17,166 nucleotides of DNA from Paracoccaceae bacterium (lineage in GTDB: Bacteria; Pseudomonadota; Alphaproteobacteria; Rhodobacterales; Rhodobacteraceae): assembly GCA_023254015.1 (NCBI GenBank), contig JALQYS010000066.1, positions 1 to 17,166 on the forward strand, given 5' to 3'. The notes under the pieces are model-generated. The model was given only the letters and a program-made list of their open reading frames with translations. It searched no databases and was not told where the DNA came from. Below, piece by piece: positions 6,863-14,495 of this stretch. The position numbers and the translations under genes are program-made. The stretch's first letter is position 1. Each line of letters starts with the position of its first letter.

Positions 6863-7263
6863 GTCCTTCGTGCAGCGAAAAGCCGCTCCTCTCGGGGCAA
6901 CAGCCCACGTATCGCCTTGAGCGCCTGATAGTGCTGATCTTCAAGCACGGCTGCGGTGGCTTGGGTCAGAAGCGACCGGCTGTCATGATCGGTCAGGACC
7001 TGACTCAACTGTTCTATCCCGCGCAAGAGCTGCATGCGCGCTTCGCCAGGGTCAGCGTCCCCCGACAGGACAAGTTGCGCAATGTAACAAACACGCCGGA
7101 CCGGAGTGTTGACCTCTTCTGGATGGATCGCGTCGCGCAGTCGTAGGATGTGGGCATGAGGCGTCATGATGGCAAGGCGCGATCGCTTTTCGCCATTCTC
7201 GATCACCGCGCCATTGATGAGCACCCGTTCATGTGGCCCCAGTTTCAGGACAAGGCCGGTCAT
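6859..7263 (-). CDS. flbT: Flagellin synthesis regulator FlbT
   Basis: A 134-residue protein beginning MTGLVLKLGPHERVLINGAVIENG, with RLRDAIHPEEVNTPVRRVCYIAQLVLSGD, the conserved core of FlbT. In Caulobacter, FlbT acts after transcription on the flagellin mRNA leader and ties flagellin output to flagellum assembly. The order flagellin-flaF-flbT agrees with this. Start and stop both overlap their neighbours by 4 nt (flaF upstream, DUF1217 gene downstream), so the three genes are probably translationally coupled. Length is in the usual range for the family. Confidence 0.92.
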   Translation of the reverse strand: MTGLVLKLGPHERVLINGAVIENGEKRSRLAIMTPHAHILRLRDAIHPEEVNTPVRRVCYIAQLVLSGDADPGEARMQLLRGIEQLSQVLTDHDSRSLLTQATAAVLEDQHYQALKAIRGLLPREERLFAARRT

Positions 7264-7640
7264 GCTGCCCCCCCTTGCCCGCGCAGCCCGCGCATGACGG
7301 CGGTGTTGATGTCAATCAGCACATCGACAGAGGCCCGGCGTTCGCGTACGGCTCGGCTGTGCTGGGCGGTGAATTCGTAAAGATAAAAGAGCTGGGCCCG
7401 AAGCTTGGGCGGAAGGCCGTTTCCGGATTCGGCGACATCGGCGGCGAGTGTGGACCAAAGCCGGAGATTGGCGTCCAGTGCCGCAACAAGGGACGTGAAA
7501 CCGTCGGACGGGCGGTTTGCCGCATCCGACAACGCCTTGGTGGCGCGCGCGAGCAGGTCATATTCAAGCGCGCGCGGGCTGCGCTGTGGGGCTTCGGGGC
7601 GGGCATAGGCGGCTTGGGCCGCGGCGGATTGGGCAATCAC
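7260..7640 (-). CDS. flaF: Flagellar protein FlaF
   Basis: A 126-residue protein starting at a GTG (7640) with GGAGG 8 nt before it. The FlaF features are AAYARPEAPQRSPRALEYDLLARAT, then LWSTLAADVAESGNGLPPKLRAQLFYLYEFTAQHS and a final VLIDINTAVMRGL. FlaF is needed for flagellin production or secretion and works with, or against, FlbT on flagellin. It follows the flagellin gene across a strong terminator-like hairpin, so its level is probably set lower than that of flagellin. The flbT start overlaps its stop by 4 nt. Confidence 0.92.
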   Translation of the reverse strand: MIAQSAAAQAAYARPEAPQRSPRALEYDLLARATKALSDAANRPSDGFTSLVAALDANLRLWSTLAADVAESGNGLPPKLRAQLFYLYEFTAQHSRAVRERRASVDVLIDINTAVMRGLRGQGGAA

Positions 7641-7672
7641 GGGGTATCCCTCCGGGGATCAAGGGGTGTGGG

Positions 7673-7698
7673 AAAAGGCCGGGGGCGAACCCCCGGCC
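7673..7698 (-). terminator. Intrinsic terminator hairpin between flagellin and flaF
   Basis: On the minus strand a 9-bp all-GC stem (GGCCGGGGG / CCCCCGGCC, 7677-7698) closes a TTCG tetraloop and is followed at once by TTTT (7673-7676). It lies 8 nt after the flagellin stop and 33 nt before the flaF GTG. The T-run is short, so partial read-through into flaF-flbT-DUF1217 is likely. The structure may also protect the 3' end of flagellin mRNA. Confidence 0.8.
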
Positions 7699-7705
7699 CC
7701 CGTCA

Positions 7706-9238
7706 TCAGCGGAACAGCGACAAGATGTTCTGCGGCGCCTGGTTGGCGATCGACAGGGCTTGCGTTGCAAGCTGCTGTTGCACCTGCAAGGCCTGCAGCC
7801 GCGCAGAAGCCTCTTCCATATCGGCATCGACCATCGAGCCGATTCCCGCCTTCATTGCATCAGTCAGCTTGCCGACAAAACTGTTCTGGATTTCGATGCG
7901 CTTCTGATCCGAACCGAAGGCCGCCGCCGCGTCGATACCACGGGAGATCATGGTTTCGATGTTGCTCAGCGCGGCATCCGCCCCGGCATTGGTCGTCACA
8001 TCGATCGCATCCAGCCCGAACAACCCGCCGGAGGCCTTGCCCCCTGCATTGCCGGTGCTTGAGAAGGCAAGGCTGGCAGAGCCAGTGCCATCATTATCGA
8101 CGTTCAAGGTCCAGCCGCCGGTGTCGCTTTGGGTGACCGAGGTGGTCACCCCCGTGATCCCGGCCGAATCGATCGCCACCTTCAGCCCGCGTGCCACATC
8201 CTCCATCGTTTCACCCTTGCCGGCGATGTAGTTGTAGGACGAACTGCCGATGGTAACCTTGTAACCATCGCCCTCATTCACGGCGGCCGAGGTCGAGAAC
8301 TCGATCTTTTCGGCCCGTTGGCCGATCGTCGAGCTGGTCGCCGAATTCGATCCGGTCGGGGCCGCACCATTCACTTGGGTGATGTCAGAGGTCCCGCCCC
8401 CGGCCGAGTTGGCACTTTGCGCGACGGTCAGCCCTTCAAACGCCCGGGTGGAGGTGATGGTCAGCACCCCGGCTGTGTTCGAGGCCGAAAGGCCCTCAAG
8501 CCCCAGGGCATTGATCGACCCGGCGAAAGCTGCGGCGATGTCGGACACCGATGAGCCTGTCGCCGTGTAGTTCACATCCACCCCGGCCACCGTCAAGGTG
8601 GCTGTGTCATTCGCAGCCCAGGTGCCAGCGAAGGTGATCTCGGCCGTGTTGCCAGTCGAGGCAACGGCGGTCGCGCTGTCGGCCACGGTGGCATTGGCCG
8701 CCAGCGACGTGCCGGTGCCATAGGTGCCGGCGCTGGTTGACAGATCCTGGCGACCCACCGTGATGTTCGAGGCAGTGACGTTGCCGTTGGGCGCACGGTC
8801 CAGCGAGGACAGGATGTTGACGTCATCGGTGCCCTTGATCAGGTTCAGCCCGTTGAACTGCGCGGCGCCGACGACCGAGGCGATCTGATCGCGCAGCGCC
8901 ACGATGTCGGTCTGCATCTTGGCCCGGTCAACGTTCTCTTCCTGGGCGGCAACGATCTTGCCCTTGATTTCGGTTAGCAGATCGGTGACGGTCTCGGCCG
9001 CTTCGCGGGCCACGGCGATGCTCGACGACCCCAGCGACAGGCTGTCGGAAATCCCCTTGAAGCCCTTCACATCCGATTCCATCACCTTCGAAATCGCCCA
9101 GACCGCCGCATTGTCCTTGGCCGTCGCGACAGATTTGCCTGTCGAAATCTCTTGCTGGGTGCGGTTGAGGTTGGTGTTGATGTTCTTCATGGTCTGCAGA
9201 GCAACCATGGCACTGGTATTGGTAAGAATGGACGACAT
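7706..9238 (-). CDS. fliC: Flagellin
   Basis: A 510-residue flagellin, the filament subunit exported by the flagellar type III system. The N-terminal D0/D1 helices (1-145) carry SSILTNTSAMVALQTMKNIN, LNRTQQEISTGKSVATAKDN and AAQFNGLNLI; the C-terminal helices (420-510) end in QALSIANQAPQNILSLFR. The middle (about 150-415) is rich in Thr, Ser, Ala and Gly and holds two similar beta-type modules (about 199-265 and 309-385). The start is ATG 9238, with AAGGA 7 nt upstream and the classical MSSILTN N terminus; an extension to 9280 would add non-flagellin residues. A terminator follows. Length is larger than minimal alphaproteobacterial flagellins because of the central modules. Confidence 0.95.
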   Translation of the reverse strand: MSSILTNTSAMVALQTMKNINTNLNRTQQEISTGKSVATAKDNAAVWAISKVMESDVKGFKGISDSLSLGSSSIAVAREAAETVTDLLTEIKGKIVAAQEENVDRAKMQTDIVALRDQIASVVGAAQFNGLNLIKGTDDVNILSSLDRAPNGNVTASNITVGRQDLSTSAGTYGTGTSLAANATVADSATAVASTGNTAEITFAGTWAANDTATLTVAGVDVNYTATGSSVSDIAAAFAGSINALGLEGLSASNTAGVLTITSTRAFEGLTVAQSANSAGGGTSDITQVNGAAPTGSNSATSSTIGQRAEKIEFSTSAAVNEGDGYKVTIGSSSYNYIAGKGETMEDVARGLKVAIDSAGITGVTTSVTQSDTGGWTLNVDNDGTGSASLAFSSTGNAGGKASGGLFGLDAIDVTTNAGADAALSNIETMISRGIDAAAAFGSDQKRIEIQNSFVGKLTDAMKAGIGSMVDADMEEASARLQALQVQQQLATQALSIANQAPQNILSLFR

Positions 9239-9259
9239 GTCCTGATCCTTCTCGGTCGG

Positions 9260-9277
9260 CCCGCGCTTTTGCGCAGG
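9260..9277 (-). promoter_or_regulatory. Hairpin in the flagellin mRNA leader
   Basis: On the minus strand CCTGCGC and GCGCGGG pair (7 bp, one G-U) around an AAAA loop. The hairpin ends 10 nt before the AAGGA Shine-Dalgarno site and 21 nt before the flagellin ATG. FlbT is known to act on flagellin leader RNA, so this is a plausible target or a translation-tuning structure. That link is inference. Confidence 0.4.
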
Positions 9278-9396
9278 CATGGGGGGTGCCCGGGCTCAAG
9301 GCCCTGGCGGTAGGGTCATTCTGGCCTGTGCGTCCGGCAGTCTTGCCCGCGCGCCACCCCGTCATGGGATGCAGGCCGATCAAAGCAGGGGTTCCC

Positions 9397-9411
9397 CTAA
9401 CAGTGTCCTAA
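9397..9411. promoter_or_regulatory. Candidate CtrA-like site upstream of flagellin
   Basis: On the minus strand TTAG-GACACTG-TTAG shows the 4-7-4 spacing of the CtrA motif (TTAA-N7-TTAA), each half matching three of four bases. It lies about 160 bp before the flagellin ATG, in the 216-bp gap behind the FlgN-like gene. A short inverted repeat, agggg/cccct (9387-9398), adjoins it. CtrA controls flagellar genes in many Rhodobacterales. The match is partial and could be chance. Confidence 0.3.
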
Positions 9412-9454
9412 TGCCGGCTTGCCATTTGCGCGGCATTTGAAGGATCATGGCTTC

Positions 9455-9775
9455 TCAGAACCGCCCCGCGGTCGGGCCGGGTGGGACGATATCGGCCCGC
9501 TGGCCGCGGCTGTCGTAGGTCTGCAAGCCTTGCCGGGTGCGGATCACCTCTTCCACCCGCCGCCGGGCCGCATGAATCCCCCGGCGTGCGGCATCAAGAA
9601 GGCGCAGGTTCGTTTCGGCCTGCGCCTTGAGCCTGCTCAGAACCTGCCCGTTTTTCGGGGGCGGTGCTTCGCCCAGCGCCTGTTCGACCTGAGGCAACAG
9701 GCTGGTCATGCGCTCGAAGTCTGCCACCAGCGCCGCTTGCCGGATTTCCTCCAGCAGTTTCTCAAGTTGATCCAT
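9455..9775 (-). CDS. FlgN-like flagellar export chaperone
   Basis: A 106-residue, mainly helical protein beginning MDQLEKLLEEIRQAALVADF. It has heptad-like helices and the segment LKAQAETNLRLLDAARRGIHAARRRVEEV, then GLQTYDSRGQRAD, a pattern seen in FlgN-like proteins of Rhodobacterales. FlgN escorts the hook-filament junction proteins FlgK and FlgL to the export gate. The ATG at 9775 is chosen because AAGGAG (9782-9787) stands 6 nt before it; the longer frame would begin at a GTG (9790) with that site inside the coding region. It overlaps the end of flgJ by 14 nt, so the two are probably coupled. Family assignment rests on size, helix pattern and context. Confidence 0.6.
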   Translation of the reverse strand: MDQLEKLLEEIRQAALVADFERMTSLLPQVEQALGEAPPPKNGQVLSRLKAQAETNLRLLDAARRGIHAARRRVEEVIRTRQGLQTYDSRGQRADIVPPGPTAGRF

Positions 9776-10058
9776 TTCCAGCTCCTTCACGCGCCATCAG
9801 CGATTCGAAAATCATTCCGGCAAGCCCGATGCCCCCCTTGTCCACCATGAGCCGGGCCTGCTCCTGTCGGAGGAACGAGGCAAACTGCGTTTCGCCCGCC
9901 CCCCCGCCAAAACCGTCAGACACGGTGCCAAGCCCTGAAAACGAAAGCATTTCCGCAAGAAAGGCAGTCTCAAGCTGCGCGGCCTTGGTCCGCAGAGCAT
10001 CCTCGCGCCCAGTTTGGGACAGGGGGCGGAATACGGCAGGGGAAAGAAAATCGGACAT
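9762..10058 (-). CDS. flgJ: Rod-binding protein, FlgJ N-terminal type
   Basis: A 98-residue protein with LRTKAAQLETAFLAEMLSFSGLG and GAGETQFASFLRQEQARLMVDKGGIGLAGMIFESL. This is the rod-binding domain that caps the growing flagellar rod in the periplasm. The peptidoglycan-cutting domain found in enteric FlgJ is absent, as is usual in alphaproteobacteria. The ATG at 10058 has GAGG 5 nt upstream. It diverges from fliK across 115 bp and leads the minus-strand run that includes the FlgN-like gene and, after a gap, flagellin. Confidence 0.8.
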   Translation of the reverse strand: MSDFLSPAVFRPLSQTGREDALRTKAAQLETAFLAEMLSFSGLGTVSDGFGGGAGETQFASFLRQEQARLMVDKGGIGLAGMIFESLMAREGAGNGST

Positions 10059-10104
10059 CCGGACCTCAGTTGTATCGAATTCTCCTGACTGTCTCTGGTT
10101 GCGG

Positions 10105-10132
10105 TAAACAATCGGTAATCATCTGGCGATTA
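10105..10132 (+). promoter_or_regulatory. Candidate sigma-28-like promoter for fliK
   Basis: TAAA (10105-10108) and GGCGATTA (10125-10132) are 16 nt apart, close to the flagellar sigma-28 pattern TAAA-N15-GCCGATAA. The fliK start is 41 nt downstream. The spacing is one base long and the -10 element matches six of eight bases, so the call is tentative. The same 115-bp gap must also hold the flgJ promoter, for which I see no clear element. Confidence 0.3.
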
Positions 10133-10173
10133 GAAGAGAAACAGGTGCGGCAAAGGTTGAAAGGAAAACGCAG

Positions 10174-12297
10174 GTGCAGGGGGCAGAGGCACTGACAAAT
10201 TCGGCCAGCTCCGCAACACGCGGGCTGCCGCTCGGGGGTGCCACGGGCGATGTACTGCCGCAGGATCCCTCTTTCGGCCTGACCTTTCTGGCCTTGGCGT
10301 CGCCTGTCAGTCTGCCCACAGGTCAGACTGGGGTTCAGGCCGGGGGCAGCCGCCCTGCGGACGCAGAGGTTCCACTGGCAAAGGAATTTGCAGATCCTGA
10401 AGACGAATCGCTTGCAACGCCGTCCGATGTCGCGTGGCCGATCAGTCCGCTGGGCGCAATTGCCATGGCAGGGCAAATGGTCTCGGCCGTCCTGCCTGAA
10501 CCCGAGACTGGCGCCCCGACTGCTGTTGCAAGACCGTCTTTGGCTGACGCATGCGTGGGGGTCCTGGCGCAAGCCAGCCCTGTCCCGCTTGAAGTAAATG
10601 CGCCACCTCCTGTTGCGGACATGCCTCAAGTGACACCGCCCGCATCGCAGACCGACGTGCAGACCACCTTGCCAGAGCCGGTTTCTGATAGCCTTCTCGA
10701 CGCGCCCGGCGCATCCGCGAGGGATGACGATGGCCAGCGTCCGGCCTTCGGCCTCCCGAACCGGGCGGTGGCGTCCACTGGATCAGCCGAACCGGTCCTT
10801 CCTGACCCTATGCCCCTTCATGACCACGAAATCGCGACAGCCTTGATGCCCGACGATTCGTCCGCCGTGTGGCCGAGGGATCGCGCAGTCCCGGCGGCCC
10901 CCGGTCCTTTGGCCGCGCCACAAACAGACGAATCCCGGTTGACCAAGGCAATACTCCCCGAGCCATCGGTCAGAACTGCCATCCAGATCGGCCCCTCTCC
11001 TCTGCCAAGCCCTGTGATCGCGCCGGCAGATCGGGGGCTGGCGATGCGGCTTGCCCCCGCAACCGATGTGCGTGCGGCACCTGCGACGGGGCGTCCTGCG
11101 TCGGTTTTCCTTCAACACGGATCCCCAGATCATGCCCCTGCCTCGCCGCAGGAAGGCAACACAGAGCCTGTGCTTCCTGCCGCTCCCATCGCGTCAAGTC
11201 AAAAGGGCACGTCTGCACCCATTCCCGGCAAGCGGTCACCAGAGATCAGGTGGCCCGGGCCGACCGAGACCGCGCTTCGCATCCTGGGCGAAGGTGCAAC
11301 GTCACAAGAAATCGCAGCGCCGACCTTGCGGGTGCCACAGAAAGGTTCACCCCCGAATGTCTCTGCTTTCCCGGCAGAGAAAGATCTGGCCGGACCCCAG
11401 ACACCGAAACAGCCAGAGACGCCACCTTTGATGGCGGAGGGGTTGCCGGACCAAGAGGCCCGACAGACGGTGACAAACATGCCAAGAGACGCCCTCCCTC
11501 TGCCGGAACAACATGCCGAGGTTGCCCCGCCCACTTCTGGGCCTGCGCCCAAACGCATCCAATCCGTCCTTGCGGCGGCAGATGAGCGCGTTTTCCAGCC
11601 CCCAACCGCCGGGCAAGCCAATCCACCCGCCCAAGCCGGGGCCTTTCCCGATCACCCCTCCGCGGCAGCGGCCGAAGAGGCGCGGTCTGTTCGCTCGGCA
11701 GCGGCCGAGCCAGCCCGTCCGCAGGCGAGGGCCGAGGCCTCGATCGATCAAACCGCCGCACCTGCAGGAGCTGAGCTTGCTTTGGGGCCGACATCGCCCG
11801 ATGGCCCCGCCGCACCATCTACAGTCAACGTGGCCCCTTTCGACCGGATCGAGATGACGCAGGACTCGCCCGCACTGGCGCGAAGCGGGCCGTCCCATCC
11901 CGTGCAGCAAGTGGCCACGGCGTTTTCTCTTAACCCGCCCGAACAGCCGGGTCGGATCGAATTGACACTGACACCTGAAAACCTTGGCAAGCTGCATTTC
12001 GACTTTCGGCCCGAGGGGGACAGCCTGTCGATTATCCTGTCGGCCGAACGGCCCGAAACGCTGGACCTGATGCGCCGCCATCTGCCTGATCTGATCGCCG
12101 AACTGCGGCAACTGGGGCTGGAACCCGGCAACCTGAGTTTCGGCACCTGGGCCGAAGGCGGGCAAGGCAAATCGCAGATGCACGACAGAGGCGTCGCCGC
12201 CCCCGCGGTGACAGAGACGTCGCCTGCGGGGCCTGTTGCCGAAATGTCCGCCCCATTGAACCCATATCACAACAGCGGGCTTGACCTGCGCCTTTAG
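10174..12297 (+). CDS. fliK: Flagellar hook-length control protein FliK
   Basis: A 707-residue protein starting at GTG 10174 with AGGA 8 nt upstream. Residues 1 to about 560 are Pro/Ala/Ser/Thr-rich and without a recognisable fold, as expected for the ruler part. The C-terminal part (about 580-670) carries the FliK hook domain: RIELTLTPENLGKLHFDF, then LSIILSAERPETLDLMRRHLPDLIAELRQLGLE. FliK measures the hook and switches export from hook to filament subunits. It is longer than enteric FliK (about 400 residues), mostly through the disordered part. flgD follows after 9 nt with a good ribosome-binding site, so the pair is an operon. Confidence 0.88.
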   Translation: MQGAEALTNSASSATRGLPLGGATGDVLPQDPSFGLTFLALASPVSLPTGQTGVQAGGSRPADAEVPLAKEFADPEDESLATPSDVAWPISPLGAIAMAGQMVSAVLPEPETGAPTAVARPSLADACVGVLAQASPVPLEVNAPPPVADMPQVTPPASQTDVQTTLPEPVSDSLLDAPGASARDDDGQRPAFGLPNRAVASTGSAEPVLPDPMPLHDHEIATALMPDDSSAVWPRDRAVPAAPGPLAAPQTDESRLTKAILPEPSVRTAIQIGPSPLPSPVIAPADRGLAMRLAPATDVRAAPATGRPASVFLQHGSPDHAPASPQEGNTEPVLPAAPIASSQKGTSAPIPGKRSPEIRWPGPTETALRILGEGATSQEIAAPTLRVPQKGSPPNVSAFPAEKDLAGPQTPKQPETPPLMAEGLPDQEARQTVTNMPRDALPLPEQHAEVAPPTSGPAPKRIQSVLAAADERVFQPPTAGQANPPAQAGAFPDHPSAAAAEEARSVRSAAAEPARPQARAEASIDQTAAPAGAELALGPTSPDGPAAPSTVNVAPFDRIEMTQDSPALARSGPSHPVQQVATAFSLNPPEQPGRIELTLTPENLGKLHFDFRPEGDSLSIILSAERPETLDLMRRHLPDLIAELRQLGLEPGNLSFGTWAEGGQGKSQMHDRGVAAPAVTETSPAGPVAEMSAPLNPYHNSGLDLRL

Positions 12298-12306
12298 GAG
12301 AAAATC

Positions 12307-12969
12307 ATGACGACCGCCGCGATCTCGGCCTTTTCGGCCGCCCCGCAGACCGCAGGGGCCAAGCCGCTGATTTCTTCGGATTTCGATACCTTCCTGAAGA
12401 TGCTGACCGCGCAGATGCAGAACCAGGATCCGTTGAACCCCATCGATTCCACCGATTACGCAACCCAGCTTGCCACGTTTTCCGGCGTAGAGCAGCAGGC
12501 CCGCACCAACGAGCTTCTAACGAATCTGAGCAGCCAGATGTCCGTTCTCAGCATGTCGCAGCTTGCCTCCTGGGTCGGGCAAGAGGCCCGGGCGGACGCG
12601 CCGGTCTGGATGGAAGGGGATCCGGTAACGATGCAGCTGTCGCCGGCCATCGGGGCGGATCGGGCAATGCTGGTTGTATATGACGCCTGGGGGGCTGTCG
12701 TCTCGCGCGAGGAGGTGGCGGCCGAGGCGGGGCTTTACGACTGGCATGGCAGCGATGCCGCAGGCGATCCGTTGCCTGAGGGGGCGTATATGCTTTCGCT
12801 GGAAAGCTATTCCGGAGAGACGCTGCTGGGCGAAACCGCCGTCGAATCTTACGCCCGGATCATCGAGGCGCGCAGCGGCCCCGCCGGCGCCATTCTTGTG
12901 CTGGACGGCGGAATCGAAGTGCCCGCCTCACGGATCAGCGCGCTGCGGGCGCCATCGACGGCGATCTAA
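12307..12969 (+). CDS. flgD: Flagellar hook-capping protein FlgD
   Basis: A 220-residue protein with the FlgD signature FDTFLKMLTAQMQNQDPLNP followed by STDYATQLATFSGVEQQ (about residues 26-64). Its C-terminal half fits the beta-sandwich and FlgD-Ig-like fold: VVYDAWGAVVSREEV and GLYDWHGSDAAGDPLPEGAYMLSL. FlgD caps the growing hook and is needed for polymerisation of FlgE. AGGAG lies 6 nt before the ATG, overlapping the fliK stop. The TAA stop overlaps the end of the convergent ubiB gene by 4 bp, leaving no space for a separate terminator. Confidence 0.95.
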   Translation: MTTAAISAFSAAPQTAGAKPLISSDFDTFLKMLTAQMQNQDPLNPIDSTDYATQLATFSGVEQQARTNELLTNLSSQMSVLSMSQLASWVGQEARADAPVWMEGDPVTMQLSPAIGADRAMLVVYDAWGAVVSREEVAAEAGLYDWHGSDAAGDPLPEGAYMLSLESYSGETLLGETAVESYARIIEARSGPAGAILVLDGGIEVPASRISALRAPSTAI

Positions 12970-14495
12970 AGCGCCTGGCCAAGCCAGAGGCCAAGACCGA
13001 AGAGGCCGAGGCCAAGTGCCAGCTGTGCCAGCCTGCGCCTTGTGCGCGTCGGCCTGACCGGCGGGGGCAATTCGGCCTGCGCGATCAGCGCCTGTTCCAC
13101 CAGCCTTGGCAGGCGTGGGCCAAAGCGCGAGAGCACCCGTGCGGTCTGCGCCAGATCGCGCAGCAAGGCCAGCGGCCCCAGACTGCGGGTGATATAGCCT
13201 TCGACCACCGGCTTTGCGACTTCCCAGATGTTGATATGCGGGTCCAGACCGCGCGCCACGCCTTCGACAACCACCATGGTGCGCTGCAGCAAGATCAGCT
13301 CGGTTCGTGTCTCCATGCCGAATTTCTCGGTCACCTCGAACAGAAACGACAAGAGCCGCGCCATCGAAACCCGGCTGGCCTCCATGCCGAAGATCGGCTC
13401 GCCCACGGCGCGGAGCGCGCGGGCAAATTCGTCGATGTCGCGGTTGGCGGGCACATAGCCTGCCTCGAAATGCACCTCCGCCACGCGGCGGTAATCACGC
13501 CGGATGAATCCGTAAAGGATTTCTGCATAGACCCGGCGGGTATATTCATCGATCCGCCCCATGATGCCGAAGTCATAGGCGATGATGTCGCCGTTCGCGG
13601 CCACCTTCAGGTTGCCCTGATGCATGTCGCCATGAAACAGCCCGTCGCGCAGGGCATGCGACAGGAACAGCGTCAGCACTCTTGCCCCCAGAACCACCCG
13701 GTCATGCCCTGCCGCATCGATGGCGGCATTGTCCGACAGCGCAATTCCCTCGGCCCAGCCCAAGGTCAGTACCGTGCGCCCTGACAGCCGCCATACTGGC
13801 GCCGGCACCTGAAACCCTTCGTCCGCCTTGGTGTTCTCGGCAAATTCGGACGCGGCCGAGGCTTCAAGCCGCAGGTCCAGCTCGCCCATGACCACGCCCT
13901 CGAAATGGGCGATCACGTCGACCGGGCGCAGGCGGCGCGAGAAGGGCGCAAGGTATTCGATGGTGCGGGCGGCGAAGTAGAAGGCGTCGATGTCCCGCCG
14001 GAAGGCCCGCTCGATCCCTGGGCGCAGCACCTTGACCGCCACTTCCTGCCCGGTCTCGATCACCCGGGCATGGTGGACCTGAGCGATCGAAGCGGCCGCG
14101 ACCGGTTCGGAAAACGTTTCGAACAGCGCCTCGACCGGGGCGCTCAATTCGGCGGAAATCGCCTTGCGCGCCTCGTCCAGGCCAAAGGGGGGCAGCTTGT
14201 CCTGCAGGTATTTCAACTGCTCGGCCAGGTCATTGCCCACGATGTCGGGCCGCGTCGACAGGATCTGGCCGAACTTGATATAGGCCGGCCCCAGCGCCGT
14301 CAGCGCCCGCGTCAGCGGCGGCAGGGCAGGATCGCCCTTGTGGCCAAGCCACTTGAACGGCCAGCCCATGGCCCAGGCAACAAGCCGCAACCGGGCGGGG
14401 GCATCGACGGCCTCCAGCACCACCGTCATTGCGCCCGTCCGGGCAAAGGTCGCCCCTGTGCGGACCAGCCGCCAGATGTTGTGCGGTCCGCGCAT
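12966..14495 (-). CDS. ubiB: Ubiquinone biosynthesis protein UbiB (atypical kinase-like ATPase)
   Basis: A 509-residue protein of the ABC1/ADCK/UbiB family. Visible are the KxGQ motif (YIKFGQILSTRPD, K74-Q77), the Ala-rich loop AAASIAQVH (133-141), the ATP-site Lys in VAVKVLRP (K155), HGDMHQGN (288-295) and the DFG triplet (308-310). A hydrophobic C-terminal segment (about 488-506, LALGLGLFGLGLWLG) is a likely membrane anchor, as in E. coli UbiB. UbiB supports aerobic ubiquinone synthesis, probably as an ATPase that moves lipid intermediates. It lies directly behind ubiE: the ubiE TGA and ubiB ATG share one base. Its stop overlaps the flgD stop region on the other strand. Confidence 0.95.
   Translation of the reverse strand: MRGPHNIWRLVRTGATFARTGAMTVVLEAVDAPARLRLVAWAMGWPFKWLGHKGDPALPPLTRALTALGPAYIKFGQILSTRPDIVGNDLAEQLKYLQDKLPPFGLDEARKAISAELSAPVEALFETFSEPVAAASIAQVHHARVIETGQEVAVKVLRPGIERAFRRDIDAFYFAARTIEYLAPFSRRLRPVDVIAHFEGVVMGELDLRLEASAASEFAENTKADEGFQVPAPVWRLSGRTVLTLGWAEGIALSDNAAIDAAGHDRVVLGARVLTLFLSHALRDGLFHGDMHQGNLKVAANGDIIAYDFGIMGRIDEYTRRVYAEILYGFIRRDYRRVAEVHFEAGYVPANRDIDEFARALRAVGEPIFGMEASRVSMARLLSFLFEVTEKFGMETRTELILLQRTMVVVEGVARGLDPHINIWEVAKPVVEGYITRSLGPLALLRDLAQTARVLSRFGPRLPRLVEQALIAQAELPPPVRPTRTRRRLAQLALGLGLFGLGLWLGQAL

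Noticed and set aside
9239..9280. Longer flagellin start at 9280
   Set aside because: The added residues are not flagellin-like, and the SSILTN start with its own AAGGA site fits the 9238 ATG.
9400..9430. A sigma-54 promoter (TGGCA...CATTA) upstream of flagellin
   Set aside because: The GG part fits but the -12 TTGC element does not, so the match is too poor to report.
11347..12270. A 307-codon minus-strand open frame
   Set aside because: It is antisense to the FliK C-terminal domain and has Trp/Gly/Arg-rich, low-complexity composition.
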